Source of the DNA: Kosakonia sp. BYX6
GTDB lineage: Bacteria > Pseudomonadota > Gammaproteobacteria > Enterobacterales > Enterobacteriaceae
Length of the DNA stretch: 64,000 bases
NCBI RefSeq assembly: GCF_038449125.1
Contig: NZ_CP151800.1
Location: 4,250,406-4,314,405 of the forward strand
Direction: 5' to 3'
This document shows, one piece after another, positions 9,208 to 18,909 of the stretch; positions within the stretch are counted from its first letter, which is position 1, and every line of letters begins with the position of its first letter. The notes under the pieces were generated by a model, which saw only the letters and a program-made list of their open reading frames with translations, was not told the origin of the DNA and did no database searches. A program made the position numbers and the translations under genes.

Positions 9208-10998
9208 GTGCAAACCTTTCAAGCCGATATCGCTGTGATTGGCGCAGGCGGAGCAGGATTACGTACCGCGATCGCTGCGGCGCAAGCCCACCCAAACGCC
9301 AAAATCGCATTGATTTCAAAAGTCTATCCCATGCGCAGCCACACCGTTGCTGCAGAAGGCGGCTCCGCCGCCGTCGCCCAGGATCATGACAGCTTCGAGT
9401 ACCATTTCCACGATACCGTCGCCGGTGGCGACTGGTTGTGCGAACAGGATGTCGTTGACTATTTTGTGCACCATTGCCCGACAGAGATGACCCAGCTCGA
9501 ACAGTGGGGCTGTCCGTGGAGCCGCCGTCCCGACGGCACAGTCAACGTGCGCCGCTTCGGCGGGATGAAAATCGAACGCACCTGGTTCGCCGCCGATAAA
9601 ACCGGCTTCCACATGCTGCATACCCTGTTCCAGACCTCGCTTCAATTCCCGCAAATCCAACGCTTCGACGAGCATTTCGTGCTGGATATTCTGGTCGATG
9701 ACAACCACGCCCGTGGCCTGGTCGCCATGAATATGATGGAAGGCACGCTAGTGCAAATCCGCGCGAACGCGGTGGTGATGGCAACGGGTGGCGCAGGCCG
9801 CGTTTACCGTTACAACACCAACGGCGGTATCGTCACCGGTGATGGCATGGGCATGGCGCTGGCGCACGGTGTTCCGCTGCGTGACATGGAGTTTGTGCAG
9901 TACCATCCGACCGGCTTGCCCGGCTCCGGCATCCTGATGACCGAAGGTTGCCGCGGTGAAGGCGGGATCCTCGTTAACAAAAACGGCTATCGCTATTTAC
10001 AGGATTACGGCATGGGGCCGGAAACCCCGCTTGGCGAACCGAAGAACAAATACATGGAGCTTGGCCCGCGCGACAAAGTGTCGCAGGCGTTCTGGCATGA
10101 GTGGCGAAAAGGCAACACCATTTCCACGCCGCGCGGCGATGTGGTGTATCTCGATTTGCGTCATCTTGGCGCGAAAAAAATCAATGAGCGTCTGCCGTTT
10201 ATCTGCGAACTGGCGAAAGCCTATGTCGGCGTCGATCCGATCAAGGAACCGATTCCGGTACGCCCAACCGCGCACTACACCATGGGCGGAATTGAAACCG
10301 ATCAGAACTGTGAATCGCGGATTACCGGCCTGTTCGCCGTCGGCGAATGTTCGTCTGTCGGCCTGCACGGCGCCAACCGTCTTGGATCGAACTCTCTTGC
10401 CGAATTGGTAGTGTTTGGTCGTCTTGCCGGTGAACGCGCCATCGAACGGTCTGCCACCGCAAGCCAGGCGAACAATGACGCACTGAATGCCCAGGCCGCC
10501 GACGTTGAACAACGGTTGAAAGCGCTGGTGAACCAGGACGGCACGGAAAGCTGGGCGAAAATCCGAGATGAGATGGGTGAATCGATGGAAGAAGGCTGCG
10601 GCATTTACCGCACGCCGGAACTGATGCAGAAAACCGTCGATAAGCTGGCCGAGTTGCAGGAACGCTTCAAACGCGTGCGCATTACCGATACTTCTAGCGT
10701 GTTCAACACCGATGTGCTTTACACCATTGAACTGGGTCACGGCCTGAATGTCGCCGAATGTATGGCGCACTCCGCGCTGGCGCGTAAAGAGTCCCGTGGC
10801 GCCCACCAGCGTCTGGATGAAGGCTGCACCGAACGCGATGACGTCAATTTCCTCAAGCACACCCTGGCTTTCCGTGATGCAGATGGCGCAACCCGTCTGG
10901 AATACAGCGATGTGAAGATCACAACGCTGCCACCGGCGAAACGCGTTTACGGTGCTGAAGCTGAGTCGAGCGAGAAGAAGGAGACGAACAATGGCTGA
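9208..10998 (+). CDS. frdA: Fumarate reductase flavoprotein subunit
   Basis: FrdA holds the covalent FAD and the fumarate site of the membrane-bound fumarate reductase, the terminal enzyme of anaerobic fumarate respiration. The 596-residue product has the dinucleotide-binding GAGGAG near 12-17, the FAD-linking His45 in [11 protein letters not shown], and the substrate-site [10 protein letters not shown] and [11 protein letters not shown] motifs (about 352-400). The start is GTG at 9208 behind CTGGAGGA. The stop codon overlaps the frdB start by 8 bases, indicating translational coupling. Confidence 0.98.
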   Translation: MQTFQADIAVIGAGGAGLRTAIAAAQAHPNAKIALISKVYPMRSHTVAAEGGSAAVAQDHDSFEYHFHDTVAGGDWLCEQDVVDYFVHHCPTEMTQLEQWGCPWSRRPDGTVNVRRFGGMKIERTWFAADKTGFHMLHTLFQTSLQFPQIQRFDEHFVLDILVDDNHARGLVAMNMMEGTLVQIRANAVVMATGGAGRVYRYNTNGGIVTGDGMGMALAHGVPLRDMEFVQYHPTGLPGSGILMTEGCRGEGGILVNKNGYRYLQDYGMGPETPLGEPKNKYMELGPRDKVSQAFWHEWRKGNTISTPRGDVVYLDLRHLGAKKINERLPFICELAKAYVGVDPIKEPIPVRPTAHYTMGGIETDQNCESRITGLFAVGECSSVGLHGANRLGSNSLAELVVFGRLAGERAIERSATASQANNDALNAQAADVEQRLKALVNQDGTESWAKIRDEMGESMEEGCGIYRTPELMQKTVDKLAELQERFKRVRITDTSSVFNTDVLYTIELGHGLNVAECMAHSALARKESRGAHQRLDEGCTERDDVNFLKHTLAFRDADGATRLEYSDVKITTLPPAKRVYGAEAESSEKKETNNG

Positions 10999-11725
10999 GA
11001 TGAACACTCTGAAAGTCGAGGTGGTGCGTTACAACCCGGAAGTGGACGATGCGCCGCACAGCGTCTTCTATGATGTGCCTTACGATGAAGCGACTTCCTT
11101 GCTGGACGCGCTGAACTACATCAAAGACAACCTCGCGCCGGATCTGAGCTACCGCTGGTCGTGCCGCATGGCGATTTGCGGCTCTTGCGGCATGATGGTC
11201 AACAAAGTGCCGAAGCTCGCCTGTAAAACCTTTCTGCGCGACTACACGAAAGGATTGAAGGTCGAGGCGCTGGCCAACTTCCCGATCGAGCGCGATTTGG
11301 TGGTCGATATGACCCACTTTATCGAAAGCCTCGAAGCGATTAAGCCTTATATCATCGGCAACACGCGCACGCCGGATCAGGGGCCGGGCAAACAAACCCC
11401 GGCGCAAATGGCGAAATACCACCAGTTTTCCGGCTGCATCAACTGCGGCCTGTGTTATGCCGCCTGCCCGCAGTTCGGCCTGAACCCGGAGTTTATCGGC
11501 CCGGCGGCGATCACGCTGGCGCACCGTTATAACCTCGACAGCCGCGATAAAGGCAAGAAAGAGCGCATGGGGCAACTCAACAGCCAGAACGGCGTGTGGA
11601 GCTGTACGTTTGTCGGTTACTGCTCGGAAGTCTGCCCGAAGCATGTCGATCCGGCCGCCGCTATTCAGCAGGGCAAGGTAGAGAGTTCGAAAGACTTTCT
11701 TATCGCCACCCTGAAACCACGCTAA
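10991..11725 (+). CDS. frdB: Fumarate reductase iron-sulfur subunit
   Basis: FrdB carries three iron-sulfur clusters that pass electrons from menaquinol to FrdA. In the 244-residue product the [2Fe-2S] ligands lie in [12 protein letters not shown] (near 58-69), and the [4Fe-4S] and [3Fe-4S] ligands in [12 protein letters not shown] (near 149-160) and [11 protein letters not shown] (near 205-215). The start ATG lies inside the end of frdA, with GAGAAGAAGGAG upstream. Confidence 0.98.
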   Translation: MAEMNTLKVEVVRYNPEVDDAPHSVFYDVPYDEATSLLDALNYIKDNLAPDLSYRWSCRMAICGSCGMMVNKVPKLACKTFLRDYTKGLKVEALANFPIERDLVVDMTHFIESLEAIKPYIIGNTRTPDQGPGKQTPAQMAKYHQFSGCINCGLCYAACPQFGLNPEFIGPAAITLAHRYNLDSRDKGKKERMGQLNSQNGVWSCTFVGYCSEVCPKHVDPAAAIQQGKVESSKDFLIATLKPR

Positions 11726-11735
11726 GGAGTGCATT

Positions 11736-12131
11736 ATGACGACTAAACGCAAAGCCTGGGTTCGTCCCATGCCGTCAACCTGGTGGAAAACCCTGCCGTT
11801 TTATCGCTTCTATATGCTGCGTGAAGGAACGGCGGTGCCTGCTGTCTGGTTTAGCCTTGAGCTGATTTACGGGTTGTTCGCGCTCAAAAATGGCCCGGAA
11901 AGCTGGATGGGGTTTGTCAGTTTCCTGCAAAACCCGATTGTGCTGATCCTCAACCTGGTCACGCTGGCAGCCGCGTTGCTGCACACCAAAACCTGGTTTG
12001 ATCTGGCACCGAAAGCGTCGCTCATCATTGTGAAAGGCGAAAAAATGGGGCCAGAGCCGGTCGTGAGAGGGCTGTGGGTGGTGGCTGCCGTGGTGACGGT
12101 GGTTGTCTTATTTGTCGCACTGTTCTGGTAA
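11736..12131 (+). CDS. frdC: Fumarate reductase membrane anchor subunit C
   Basis: FrdC is one of two hydrophobic anchors that bind menaquinone and hold FrdAB on the cytoplasmic face of the inner membrane. The 131-residue product (E. coli 131) has three membrane helices, and the N-terminal [21 protein letters not shown] contains the conserved Glu/Arg region near the quinone pocket. It starts 10 bp after frdB. Confidence 0.97.
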   Translation: MTTKRKAWVRPMPSTWWKTLPFYRFYMLREGTAVPAVWFSLELIYGLFALKNGPESWMGFVSFLQNPIVLILNLVTLAAALLHTKTWFDLAPKASLIIVKGEKMGPEPVVRGLWVVAAVVTVVVLFVALFW

Positions 12132-12141
12132 GGAGGCCAAG

Positions 12142-12501
12142 GTGATTAACCCGAATCCAAAACGTTCCGACGAACCCGTTTTCTGGGGTTTATTTGGCGC
12201 TGGTGGTATGTGGGGCGCGATTGTCGCGCCGGTTATCGTGCTGCTGGTTGGCGTGCTGCTGCCGCTGGGGTTCTACCCTGGCGAAGCGCTGGGCTATGAG
12301 CGCGTGCTGGCGTTTGCGCAAAGCTTTGTTGGCCGCGCCTTTCTCTTTTTGATGATTGTCCTGCCGGTGTGGTGCGGTCTGCATCGCATTCACCACATGA
12401 TGCATGATTTACAAATCCATATTCCCAGCGGCAAATGGGTGTTCTATGGCCTCGCGGCCATTCTGACGGTCGTCACTCTGATTGGGGTGATTTTTCTTTG
12501 A
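12142..12501 (+). CDS. frdD: Fumarate reductase membrane anchor subunit D
   Basis: FrdD is the second anchor subunit. The 119-residue product equals the E. coli length and begins [21 protein letters not shown]. It has three membrane helices and the conserved [10 protein letters not shown] segment near 80-90. The start is GTG at 12142 behind AAGGAGG. In E. coli the ampC promoter lies within frdD; here there is no ampC and blc follows. Confidence 0.97.
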   Translation: MINPNPKRSDEPVFWGLFGAGGMWGAIVAPVIVLLVGVLLPLGFYPGEALGYERVLAFAQSFVGRAFLFLMIVLPVWCGLHRIHHMMHDLQIHIPSGKWVFYGLAAILTVVTLIGVIFL

Positions 12502-12509
12502 AGCCTGTC

Positions 12510-12533
12510 GCTCTCCTGCGTAAGCGGGAGAGC
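12510..12533 (+). terminator. frd terminator-like hairpin
   Basis: GCTCTCCTGC pairs with GCGGGAGAGC around a GTAA loop, 9 bp after frdD. Only AAATTT follows, so termination may be partial. In E. coli the hairpin at this place both ends frd and attenuates ampC; here it precedes blc. Confidence 0.6.
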
Positions 12534-12584
12534 AAATTTCCCCGCGCCTTCTACACTTACGAAAAAGCCTGGAAGGAAAATACC

Positions 12585-13115
12585 ATGCGTTTGCTGCCGA
12601 TTATCGCGGCTGTTGCCGCTGCGTTTTTGGTTACTGCCTGTAGTACTCCCACTCCCCCTGACGGCGTGACCGTCGTTCAGAATTTCAACACTCAACGGTA
12701 TCTCGGTAAATGGTACGAAATCGCCCGCTTTGATCACCGCTTCGAACGTGGTCTGCAAAAAGTGACAGCCACTTATAGTCTGCGCGATGACGGGGGTTTA
12801 ACGGTCATTAACCGTGGTTACAACCCGGATCGCGGTATGTGGCAGCAGTCCGTTGGCAAGGCGTATTTCACGGGCAATCCAAGCACCGCCGCGCTGAAAG
12901 TCTCGTTCTTTGGCCCCTTCTACGGCGGCTATAACATCCTCGCCTTAGACGATCAGTACCGCTATGCGCTGGTCTGCGGGCCGGATCGCGACTACCTGTG
13001 GATCCTGTCGCGCACGCCAACCATTCCGGCTGACGTGAAACAACAGATGCTGGCAGAAGCGACCCGGCAAGGGTTTGCCGTGGAAAAATTGCTCTGGATT
13101 GAGCAGCCCCATTAA
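12585..13115 (+). CDS. blc: Outer membrane lipocalin Blc
   Basis: Blc is an outer-membrane-attached lipocalin that binds lysophospholipids and fatty acids and is made under envelope stress and in stationary phase. The 176-residue precursor has a lipoprotein signal peptide with lipobox LVTAC (Cys19) and the lipocalin signature [16 protein letters not shown] (about 44-59). It starts at the ATG at 12585 behind GGAAGG. Its stop codon overlaps the convergent gdx stop by 4 bases. Confidence 0.95.
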   Translation: MRLLPIIAAVAAAFLVTACSTPTPPDGVTVVQNFNTQRYLGKWYEIARFDHRFERGLQKVTATYSLRDDGGLTVINRGYNPDRGMWQQSVGKAYFTGNPSTAALKVSFFGPFYGGYNILALDDQYRYALVCGPDRDYLWILSRTPTIPADVKQQMLAEATRQGFAVEKLLWIEQPH

Positions 13116-13429
13116 TGGGCGCTGAGTTTCAGGCCAATAATTCCGGCGACAATCAAACAAAGACTGAGGATACGCGCCAGGCTTGCGGATTCGCCCAATA
13201 ACACAATACCGGCGATTGCCGCGCCGACGGCGCCGATTCCGGTCCAGACAGCGTAAGCCGTACCGACCGGCAGCGTTTTCATGGCCCATGACAACAGCAC
13301 GATGCTGACGATCATCGCCGTGGCGGTGATAACGCTGGGGGTTAAGCGAGTAAATCCATGGGTATATTTCAGGCCGATAGCCCAAACGACTTCCAGAAGA
13401 CCGGCGATAACGAGAATTAACCAGGACAT
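13112..13429 (-). CDS. gdx: Guanidinium exporter Gdx (SugE)
   Basis: Gdx is an SMR-family four-helix transporter that exports guanidinium in exchange for protons. The 105-residue product keeps the key Glu13 in [16 protein letters not shown] and the SMR motif [20 protein letters not shown] (about 63-80), and is very close to E. coli SugE. It is expressed under a guanidine-II riboswitch directly upstream, which supports the guanidinium assignment over older drug-export names. Confidence 0.95.
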   Translation of the reverse strand: MSWLILVIAGLLEVVWAIGLKYTHGFTRLTPSVITATAMIVSIVLLSWAMKTLPVGTAYAVWTGIGAVGAAIAGIVLLGESASLARILSLCLIVAGIIGLKLSAH

Positions 13430-13443
13430 AGTTGGCTCCAGTG

Positions 13444-13490
13444 CGGGGCCGTCCCCGATAAAAAAGGCGCGCTAACGGGTCGTCCCGCCA
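13444..13490 (-). promoter_or_regulatory. Guanidine-II (mini-ykkC) riboswitch
   Basis: On the minus strand, ahead of gdx, two small hairpins each carry an ACGR tetraloop: GCGGG-ACGA-CCCGT at 13488-13475 and CGGGG-ACGG-CCCCG at 13457-13444. They are joined by a short linker containing TTTTTT. Paired ACGR hairpins are the defining feature of the guanidine-II class. The second hairpin ends about 14 bases before the gdx start, so guanidine binding probably frees the ribosome binding site GGAG. Confidence 0.92.
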
Positions 13491-13694
13491 GGCGTTTGTA
13501 GAAGGTCAGATTCTGACCGCAACGGTTTACTATTTCAACATTTTTGTTCTTACCTAATTTTAGGGGGTTAAGGCAAGAAATAGCCCCTCTTCGCAGCGGA
13601 ATTCCGGCATTTATTAATCATATCTAACCCCTATGATTAATCGCTTTCCTGAATATGGGAAGCTGTGCGCCACCTTTTTACTGCGAAGAAAAAT

Positions 13695-14297
13695 ATGTTC
13701 AAGATTCTTATGATTGACCGTTGTTACTTCACCCGCTCAGGGATGGAATCCTGGCTCAATCAAATTGATTTGTTCCCCTCCTCCTTTCTGGTGACCGCTT
13801 TGCATAACTTGATGCTGGCGAAGGAACATATTGTGCAGTGGCAACCGGATTTGATCATTGCCGATCTTCATGGTTTCAAGGATGAAATTCATCATATTCA
13901 ACAGCTTGCTTCTCTGTTTTCCGTCTGCGGCGAATACAGCCAGGTGATGTTGCTCGAGTCGGGCGAAGACACGCAATTCGCCGAGTTTTATGCGCAATTT
14001 AAGATTCAGACACGCATGCAGAAAACGGAATCACTGGAAAACGTGGCACAAGCCATTCGTGCGATGGTGCGAGCGCGACCGTTGAGCACCCTCCCGCGGA
14101 TCGCCACGCCGCTGCTGACCCGGCAAGAAGAGAAAGTATTAACGCTGTGGATGGAAGGCAGGAACAATGCGGCCATTGCCACGAAGCTCAGTATCAACGG
14201 CAAAACCGTGTACACCTACAAGCGGAATATTCGCATGAAACTAGGCATGGATAACCGCTTTACGCCTTTCCTGTCTTTACCTGAAAACACAAACTAG
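13695..14297 (+). CDS. ecnR: LuxR-family regulator, EcnR-like
   Basis: This is a 200-residue regulator with a degenerate receiver-like N-terminus (FKILMIDRCYFTRSGMESWL; LIIADLHGF where response regulators have the phosphorylated Asp) and a LuxR-type HTH at the C-terminus (about 138-190, LLTRQEEKVLTLWMEG and AIATKLSINGKTVYTYKRNI). It lies next to the entericidin genes, the place of ecnR in Citrobacter freundii; the symbol rests on that position and on the family. The start at MFKIL is preferred; a GTG ten codons upstream is possible. An inverted-repeat hairpin covers its stop codon. Confidence 0.75.
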   Translation: MFKILMIDRCYFTRSGMESWLNQIDLFPSSFLVTALHNLMLAKEHIVQWQPDLIIADLHGFKDEIHHIQQLASLFSVCGEYSQVMLLESGEDTQFAEFYAQFKIQTRMQKTESLENVAQAIRAMVRARPLSTLPRIATPLLTRQEEKVLTLWMEGRNNAAIATKLSINGKTVYTYKRNIRMKLGMDNRFTPFLSLPENTN

Positions 14298-14324
14298 CGG
14301 TACGGCAAGTGCCGTACCGCTAGT
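14293..14324. terminator. Bidirectional hairpin between ecnR and ecnB
   Basis: A perfect inverted repeat, ACTAGCGGTACGGCA facing TGCCGTACCGCTAGT with only two bases between the arms, covers the ecnR stop codon and ends 2 bases before the ecnB stop. There is no long T run on either side. It probably limits read-through between the convergent genes. Confidence 0.65.
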
Positions 14325-14326
14325 TA

Positions 14327-14473
14327 TCACTGTTGCGCTTTGGTTGCAGCGCCAGAAATCGCACTACCGCCATCGGAAATATCCTCGCCGACGCCACGAG
14401 TGGTATTACACGCCGTCAGGACTGATGAAAGAACCAGTACAGAAAAGATCGCAACAATTGTTTTCTTAACCAT
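14327..14473 (-). CDS. ecnB: Entericidin B lipoprotein (toxin)
   Basis: EcnB is a 48-residue lipoprotein that promotes lysis in stationary phase and is opposed by EcnA. The sequence begins [20 protein letters not shown], has lipobox LTAC and continues [19 protein letters not shown], almost identical to the E. coli protein. AAGGAAG lies 6-7 bases before the start. It is just downstream of ecnA on the same strand, as in other enterics, with its own leader. Confidence 0.95.
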   Translation of the reverse strand: MVKKTIVAIFSVLVLSSVLTACNTTRGVGEDISDGGSAISGAATKAQQ

Positions 14474-14580
14474 AATATCTTCCTTTTGTAGTCAATATTG
14501 TTTGTGTATAGCGACTTAAGCATAGCCAAAATCCCGGAAAGTGAGCCGGTTTGATGCTTTTTTTAGGAAGAGTGGAAGTT

Positions 14581-14715
14581 TTAACTGGCGGCGTGAGAAA
14601 TAATATGGCCGAGCGTTTGCACATCTTCGCCGATACCGCGCGCGGTATTGCAGCCTGACAGCAGTACGCCACTGATAAGTATTAGTGAGAGGAATTTCGC
14701 AAGACGTTTCATCAT
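14581..14715 (-). CDS. ecnA: Entericidin A lipoprotein (antidote)
   Basis: EcnA is a 44-residue lipoprotein that counteracts EcnB. It begins MMKRLAKFLSLILISGVLLS, has the lipobox Cys in SGC and the conserved NTARGIGEDVQTLGHIISHAAS. GGGATG lies just upstream of the start. ecnB lies 107 bp downstream. The two paralogous peptides share NT-x-RGxGED. Confidence 0.93.
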   Translation of the reverse strand: MMKRLAKFLSLILISGVLLSGCNTARGIGEDVQTLGHIISHAAS

Positions 14716-14732
14716 CCCTGCCTACTTGTCCA

Positions 14733-14757
14733 TCGGCGTAGCAGGACGCTACGCCGA
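14733..14757. terminator. Hairpin after efp
   Basis: TCGGCGTAGC and GCTACGCCGA form a 10-bp stem with a 5-base loop, 11 bp past the efp stop codon on the minus strand. There is no T run, so it may be a processing barrier more than a strong terminator. Confidence 0.5.
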
Positions 14758-14768
14758 GGTCGTGAGCA

Positions 14769-15335
14769 TTACTTCACGCGAGATACGTATTCGCCGGAGC
14801 GGGTATCCACTTTGATAACTTCACCGATCTGCACGAACAGCGGAACTTTAACCACTGCGCCAGTGCTGAGGGTTGCCGGTTTGCCGCCGGTACCTGCGGT
14901 GTCGCCTTTCAGACCTGGATCGGTTTCAACAATTTCCAGTTCAACAAAGTTCGGCGGAGTGACGGTGATCGGCTGGCCGTTCCACAGGGTCACGATGCAT
15001 TCTGCCTGATCCAGCAGCCATTTTGCGCTGTCGCCGACGGCTTTCGCGTCAGCAGACAGCTGTTCGAACGTTTCGTTATTCATGAAGTGCCAGAACTCAC
15101 CGTCGTTGTACAGGTAAGTCAGGTTCATATCGACAACGTCCGCGCCTTCTGCAGAGTCAGTAGACTTGAAGGTTTTCTCTACACGGGTACCGGTCAGCAG
15201 ACGACGCAGTTTAACGCGTGCGAAAGCCTGGCCTTTGCCCGGTTTCACGAATTCGCTGGCTTCAACCGCGTACGGCTCGCCGTCCATCATGATTTTAAGA
15301 CCGGCACGAAAATCGTTGCTATAGTAAGTCGCCAT
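14769..15335 (-). CDS. efp: Elongation factor P
   Basis: EF-P binds between the P and E sites of ribosomes stalled at polyproline and drives peptide bond formation. The 188-residue product (E. coli 188) has three beta-barrel domains. Lys34 in KPGKGQAF is the residue modified by EpmA with (R)-beta-lysine made by EpmB. The start at MATYYSNDF is the native one; a longer open frame into epmB was rejected. efp and epmB are divergent with only 41 bp between their starts, so their promoters overlap. Confidence 0.98.
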   Translation of the reverse strand: MATYYSNDFRAGLKIMMDGEPYAVEASEFVKPGKGQAFARVKLRRLLTGTRVEKTFKSTDSAEGADVVDMNLTYLYNDGEFWHFMNNETFEQLSADAKAVGDSAKWLLDQAECIVTLWNGQPITVTPPNFVELEIVETDPGLKGDTAGTGGKPATLSTGAVVKVPLFVQIGEVIKVDTRSGEYVSRVK

Positions 15336-15376
15336 AAGGCCCTCTGAAATTGTTAACTGGTAGCTTAGCCAAAAAA

Positions 15377-16405
15377 ATGGCACACATTGTAACCCTAAAA
15401 ACCCCTTCCAGAGAAGATTGGTTATTGCAACTTGCCGATGTAATAACCGATCCGGATGAACTCCTGCGTATTTTAAATGTAGACCTTGATGCACAACAGC
15501 TCCGTGGGCGCGAAGCAAAACGTCTTTTTGCGCTCCGTGTTCCGCGCGCCTTTGTTGCACGCATGACCAAAGGCGATCCGAACGATCCATTGTTACGTCA
15601 GGTACTTACCTCTTCGGAAGAGTTCATTGCCGCACCGGGTTTCAGCACCGATCCGCTGGAAGAGCAAAGCAGCGTGGTGCCCGGATTGCTGCACAAATAC
15701 CGCAACCGCGCCCTGCTGCTGGTCAAAGGCGGCTGCGCGGTAAATTGTCGCTACTGCTTCCGCCGCCACTTTCCCTATGCGGATAATCAAGGCAATAAGC
15801 GTAACTGGCAAGGTGCGCTGGACTATATTGCCGTACATCCGGAGTTGGACGAGATCATTTTCTCCGGCGGCGATCCGCTGATGGCAAAAGACCATGAGCT
15901 GGACTGGCTGATGGCGCAACTGGAAGCGATTCCGCATATCAAGCGTTTGCGTATTCACAGCCGCCTGCCGATTGTGATTCCGGCGCGCATCACCGAAACG
16001 CTGAGCGCGCGTTTTGCCCACTCTTCCCTGCAAATTTTGTTGGTCAACCATATCAACCACGCTCAAGAAATCGGCGATGATTTCCGTGCGGCAATGGCGC
16101 AACTGCGTCAGGCCGGTGTAACGTTGCTGAACCAAAGCGTGCTGCTTCGCGGCGTGAATGATAATGCGCAAGCGTTGGCTGATTTGAGCAACGCCTTGTT
16201 CGACGCGGGCGTGATGCCGTATTACTTGCATGTGCTGGATAAGGTGCAAGGCGCGGCGCACTTTATGGTGAGCGATGCCGAAGCGCGCGAGATCATGCGC
16301 GAGCTGCTGACCAAAGTGTCCGGTTATATGGTGCCGAAACTGGCGCGTGAAATTGGCGGTGAACCGAGTAAAACGCCGCTCGATTTACAACTGCGCCAGC
16401 GCTAA
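15377..16405 (+). CDS. epmB: L-lysine 2,3-aminomutase EpmB (YjeK)
   Basis: EpmB is a radical-SAM, PLP-dependent enzyme that converts L-lysine into (R)-beta-lysine for EF-P modification. The 342-residue product equals the E. coli length. The iron-sulfur ligands are in [13 protein letters not shown] (about 119-131), and [14 protein letters not shown] follows. The PLP lysine is in the C-terminal [15 protein letters not shown] region or just after. The start at [11 protein letters not shown] was chosen over an upstream in-frame ATG. Confidence 0.97.
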   Translation: MAHIVTLKTPSREDWLLQLADVITDPDELLRILNVDLDAQQLRGREAKRLFALRVPRAFVARMTKGDPNDPLLRQVLTSSEEFIAAPGFSTDPLEEQSSVVPGLLHKYRNRALLLVKGGCAVNCRYCFRRHFPYADNQGNKRNWQGALDYIAVHPELDEIIFSGGDPLMAKDHELDWLMAQLEAIPHIKRLRIHSRLPIVIPARITETLSARFAHSSLQILLVNHINHAQEIGDDFRAAMAQLRQAGVTLLNQSVLLRGVNDNAQALADLSNALFDAGVMPYYLHVLDKVQGAAHFMVSDAEAREIMRELLTKVSGYMVPKLAREIGGEPSKTPLDLQLRQR

Positions 16406-16439
16406 AAAAAGCACGGCCACAAAGCGCAATGTGGCCGTG
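16406..16439 (+). terminator. Intrinsic hairpin after epmB
   Basis: CACGGCCACA and TGTGGCCGTG pair around an 8-base loop, with A7 before and GAAAA after. The A run makes it a good terminator for transcripts on the minus strand (the chemotaxis gene) and a weaker one for epmB. A second imperfect hairpin (GCGAGCCTG with CAGGCTCTCGC) follows at 16447-16472. Confidence 0.7.
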
Positions 16440-16478
16440 AAAACAGCGAGCCTGCCGCAAACAGGCTCTCGCGATGAT

Positions 16479-18110
16479 TTAGAACGTTTCCCATCCCTCA
16501 TTTCCGGCAACAGCCAGGCGCGGGCGTTGAACCGATGGCGCGGATGGCGCAGTACGCACAGGCTGCTGACCCGGCAAGCTGAAGACATCCACCAACTGCT
16601 GCAATTTCGTGGCCTGCTCTTCAAGGCTGCCCGCCGCCGCAGACGATTCTTGCACTAAAGCGGCGTTCTGTTGCGTGGTGGTGTCCATCTCCGACATCGC
16701 CTGGGCAATCTGCGCGATGCCCCGGTTTTGTTCGTTGGAGGCGGCCGCGATTTCCTGCATCAAATCTTTTACCTGGGTAACGGAATTGACGATGCCGTTC
16801 ATGGTTTCACCGGCCAAATCAACCTGCCGGGAACCCTCTTCGACATAATTCACCGATTCACTGATCAGCGCTTCAATCTCTTTTGCAGCCTGTGCGCTGC
16901 GCTGGGCTAATGAACGTACCTCACCGGCAACCACCGCGAATCCTCGGCCTTGATCGCCCGCTCGGGCGGCTTCAACGGCGGCGTTAAGCGCGAGGATATT
17001 GGTCTGGAAAGCAATGCCGTTGATGACCGACGTGATTTCCGAAATGCGTTTGGAGCTCGCCATAATGTCTTTCATGCGACTCACCGCCACGCCGACCACC
17101 GAACCACCCTGTGCGGCGGTATCCGACGCGGTAATGGCGAGCTGGCTGGCCTGATGGGCATTATCCGCGTTCTGTTTCACCGTCGAGCTTAACTCTTCCA
17201 TGCTGGCCGCGGTTTCAACGACGGCGGCAGATTGCTGTTCAGTACGCGCGGAAAGTTCGTTATTGCCCATCGCGATTTCATTGGCCGCCGTGTTAACGGA
17301 ACCCGATGCGGCGCGCACCATCGTCAGCGATTCCGCCACGCGTTCGACCAGGTGGTTAAACGCCGACACCGCACGGCCAATTTCGTCCAGCCGCCCGGTA
17401 GGCAGCGCACGGCTAAGATCCAGCTTTTCGCTGATACGCACCATACCGTCTTTCATGTCGTTCAGGCGGCGCTTAATATTCAGAACGGTAATCAGCCCAA
17501 ACAAACCGAGAATAATGGTTGCAGCAAGTGTTGCGCTCACAGATAACGTCACCGAGCGGGTAATAGAATCGGAATTACTGGCCACCGCTTTATTAACAAG
17601 CTGGGTGTTATATTCCACTTGCGCGGTAAAATCATTAATTAACAGAGTGATATTGCTGGCAACTAACCCGCCTTTTTTCATTGCCTGAATAATTAGCGCG
17701 CGATCGTTACTTTCAGAAATTTTAAAATATTGCTCGAGCACTCCGCGAAATTTATCTAAATCGGCCAGCGTTTTATTGGATAAGTCCTGATCGTGTTGAT
17801 CAGAAATGAGGTTTTTAAGGTAACCCTGATGCATGGCGTATAATTCGTCATACATTTTCAGCGCATTTTGTTTTACTTCAACCATCTCTGCGGGATCATC
17901 TGTCAAACCGTGGATAAAGAGCTGACCGCGTACGCCAAGCACCTTCAACATCTCTTTGTTCATCGCATCGAGGCTGGGTAAGATGTTCGTCTGGAAGGTC
18001 TTTTGTGAATCCCCCAATTTTGATAAGGAGAATATCGCAATAAGGTTAGTACCAATAAGACTCAAAATCAGTAACGAGAAAGCAAGTAATAATTTTTTTG
18101 TAATATTCAT
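16479..18110 (-). CDS. Methyl-accepting chemotaxis protein
   Basis: This is a 543-residue transmembrane chemoreceptor. It has an N-terminal membrane helix (about 8-28), a periplasmic four-helix-bundle-type sensor (about 30-188), a second helix (about 190-212), a HAMP domain (about 213-265) and the signalling hairpin with its conserved tip [28 protein letters not shown] in form (about 366-393). It ends in GWETF, the pentapeptide that tethers CheR and CheB. The ligand cannot be read from sequence. E. coli K-12 has no receptor gene here. Confidence 0.93.
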   Translation of the reverse strand: MNITKKLLLAFSLLILSLIGTNLIAIFSLSKLGDSQKTFQTNILPSLDAMNKEMLKVLGVRGQLFIHGLTDDPAEMVEVKQNALKMYDELYAMHQGYLKNLISDQHDQDLSNKTLADLDKFRGVLEQYFKISESNDRALIIQAMKKGGLVASNITLLINDFTAQVEYNTQLVNKAVASNSDSITRSVTLSVSATLAATIILGLFGLITVLNIKRRLNDMKDGMVRISEKLDLSRALPTGRLDEIGRAVSAFNHLVERVAESLTMVRAASGSVNTAANEIAMGNNELSARTEQQSAAVVETAASMEELSSTVKQNADNAHQASQLAITASDTAAQGGSVVGVAVSRMKDIMASSKRISEITSVINGIAFQTNILALNAAVEAARAGDQGRGFAVVAGEVRSLAQRSAQAAKEIEALISESVNYVEEGSRQVDLAGETMNGIVNSVTQVKDLMQEIAAASNEQNRGIAQIAQAMSEMDTTTQQNAALVQESSAAAGSLEEQATKLQQLVDVFSLPGQQPVRTAPSAPSVQRPRLAVAGNEGWETF

Positions 18111-18396
18111 TAAGAACTCCCGACACCATCATGTATAAAAATGACATTACACACTCCCTCGTTTTCAGTCCTGAGTTGAGTATCGGCAAACTGTAATATT
18201 ACTTTAACCGCCATCTTAATTTTTAAAAGTAAAGTTCCTAAGCGTCATAAATTAACAACATTAGACAAAGCTTAAGAAATCTTAATATTAAGAAAGGGAG
18301 GAAAGATAATTAGCAGGGGAATGATTATTGCGCTTGTTTATTCTTTAATAAATAAGCGCCGCGCCCGCCATTAAAGACGAGGCAGCGCGCGGAGAC

Positions 18397-18750
18397 TCAG
18401 TTAGGGCACTTATAAACCTGAGCGTTCATTTCGCTGGCGGTCGGCACAAAGCTCGACAGGAAACCTTGTGTCGGGCTGCTTACGCTGTACAACACGTTGC
18501 CACCCATTGCTGCGGCCTGGTTACGCAGTGCGTTTGCCGCGCCGCGCATGGAACCGCCCTCTTCGCCATGCTGCCCGGAAAGCCAGTTGCTCTGTTTTCC
18601 CGTGGCGGTACCGAGGTATTGGCACTGCGCAGCCGGTTTATCTTCTACAAAGCGCACATTCTGCCCACCAGCGGTCAGTTCATTACTGCTGCTACAGCCA
18701 GCCAACAGCACCGCCGCGCCAATAATCCCTGCTAAATGTTTTACCAACAT
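18397..18750 (-). CDS. yjeI: DUF4156 lipoprotein YjeI
   Basis: YjeI is a predicted lipoprotein of unknown function. The 117-residue product has a signal peptide with lipobox LLAGC and the family block GKQSNWLSGQHGEEGGSMRG (about 57-76). It matches E. coli YjeI, which also lies between epmB and groEL. The start at MLVKHLAG is the best signal-peptide start; longer frames add an unlikely N-terminus. Confidence 0.9.
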   Translation of the reverse strand: MLVKHLAGIIGAAVLLAGCSSSNELTAGGQNVRFVEDKPAAQCQYLGTATGKQSNWLSGQHGEEGGSMRGAANALRNQAAAMGGNVLYSVSSPTQGFLSSFVPTASEMNAQVYKCPN

Positions 18751-18868
18751 GTTATTCCCCATAATCAATGAGCTGGACGCATGTCGTCCGTGTGTAAACC
18801 TTATACTAAAAAGATGACCAAAAGAAAAACGCCGCCATCGCAGGCCGCACAAATGGGGGAAAATCATA

Positions 18869-18899
18869 AAGAAAAAGCCCCGCCGTTACCGGCGAGGCT
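18869..18899 (-). terminator. Terminator of the intimin-like gene
   Basis: On the minus strand AGCCTCGCCGG and the facing CGGCGGGGCT form a GC stem followed by TTTTTCTTT. It lies 10 bp after the stop codon of the 1344-residue surface protein gene. Confidence 0.8.
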
Positions 18900-18909
18900 G
18901 TTGACAGGT

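Noticed and set aside
18360..18395. GC-rich partly palindromic stretch after yjeI as a terminator
   Set aside because: The possible stem is broken by several mismatches and has no clear T run, so I did not call it.
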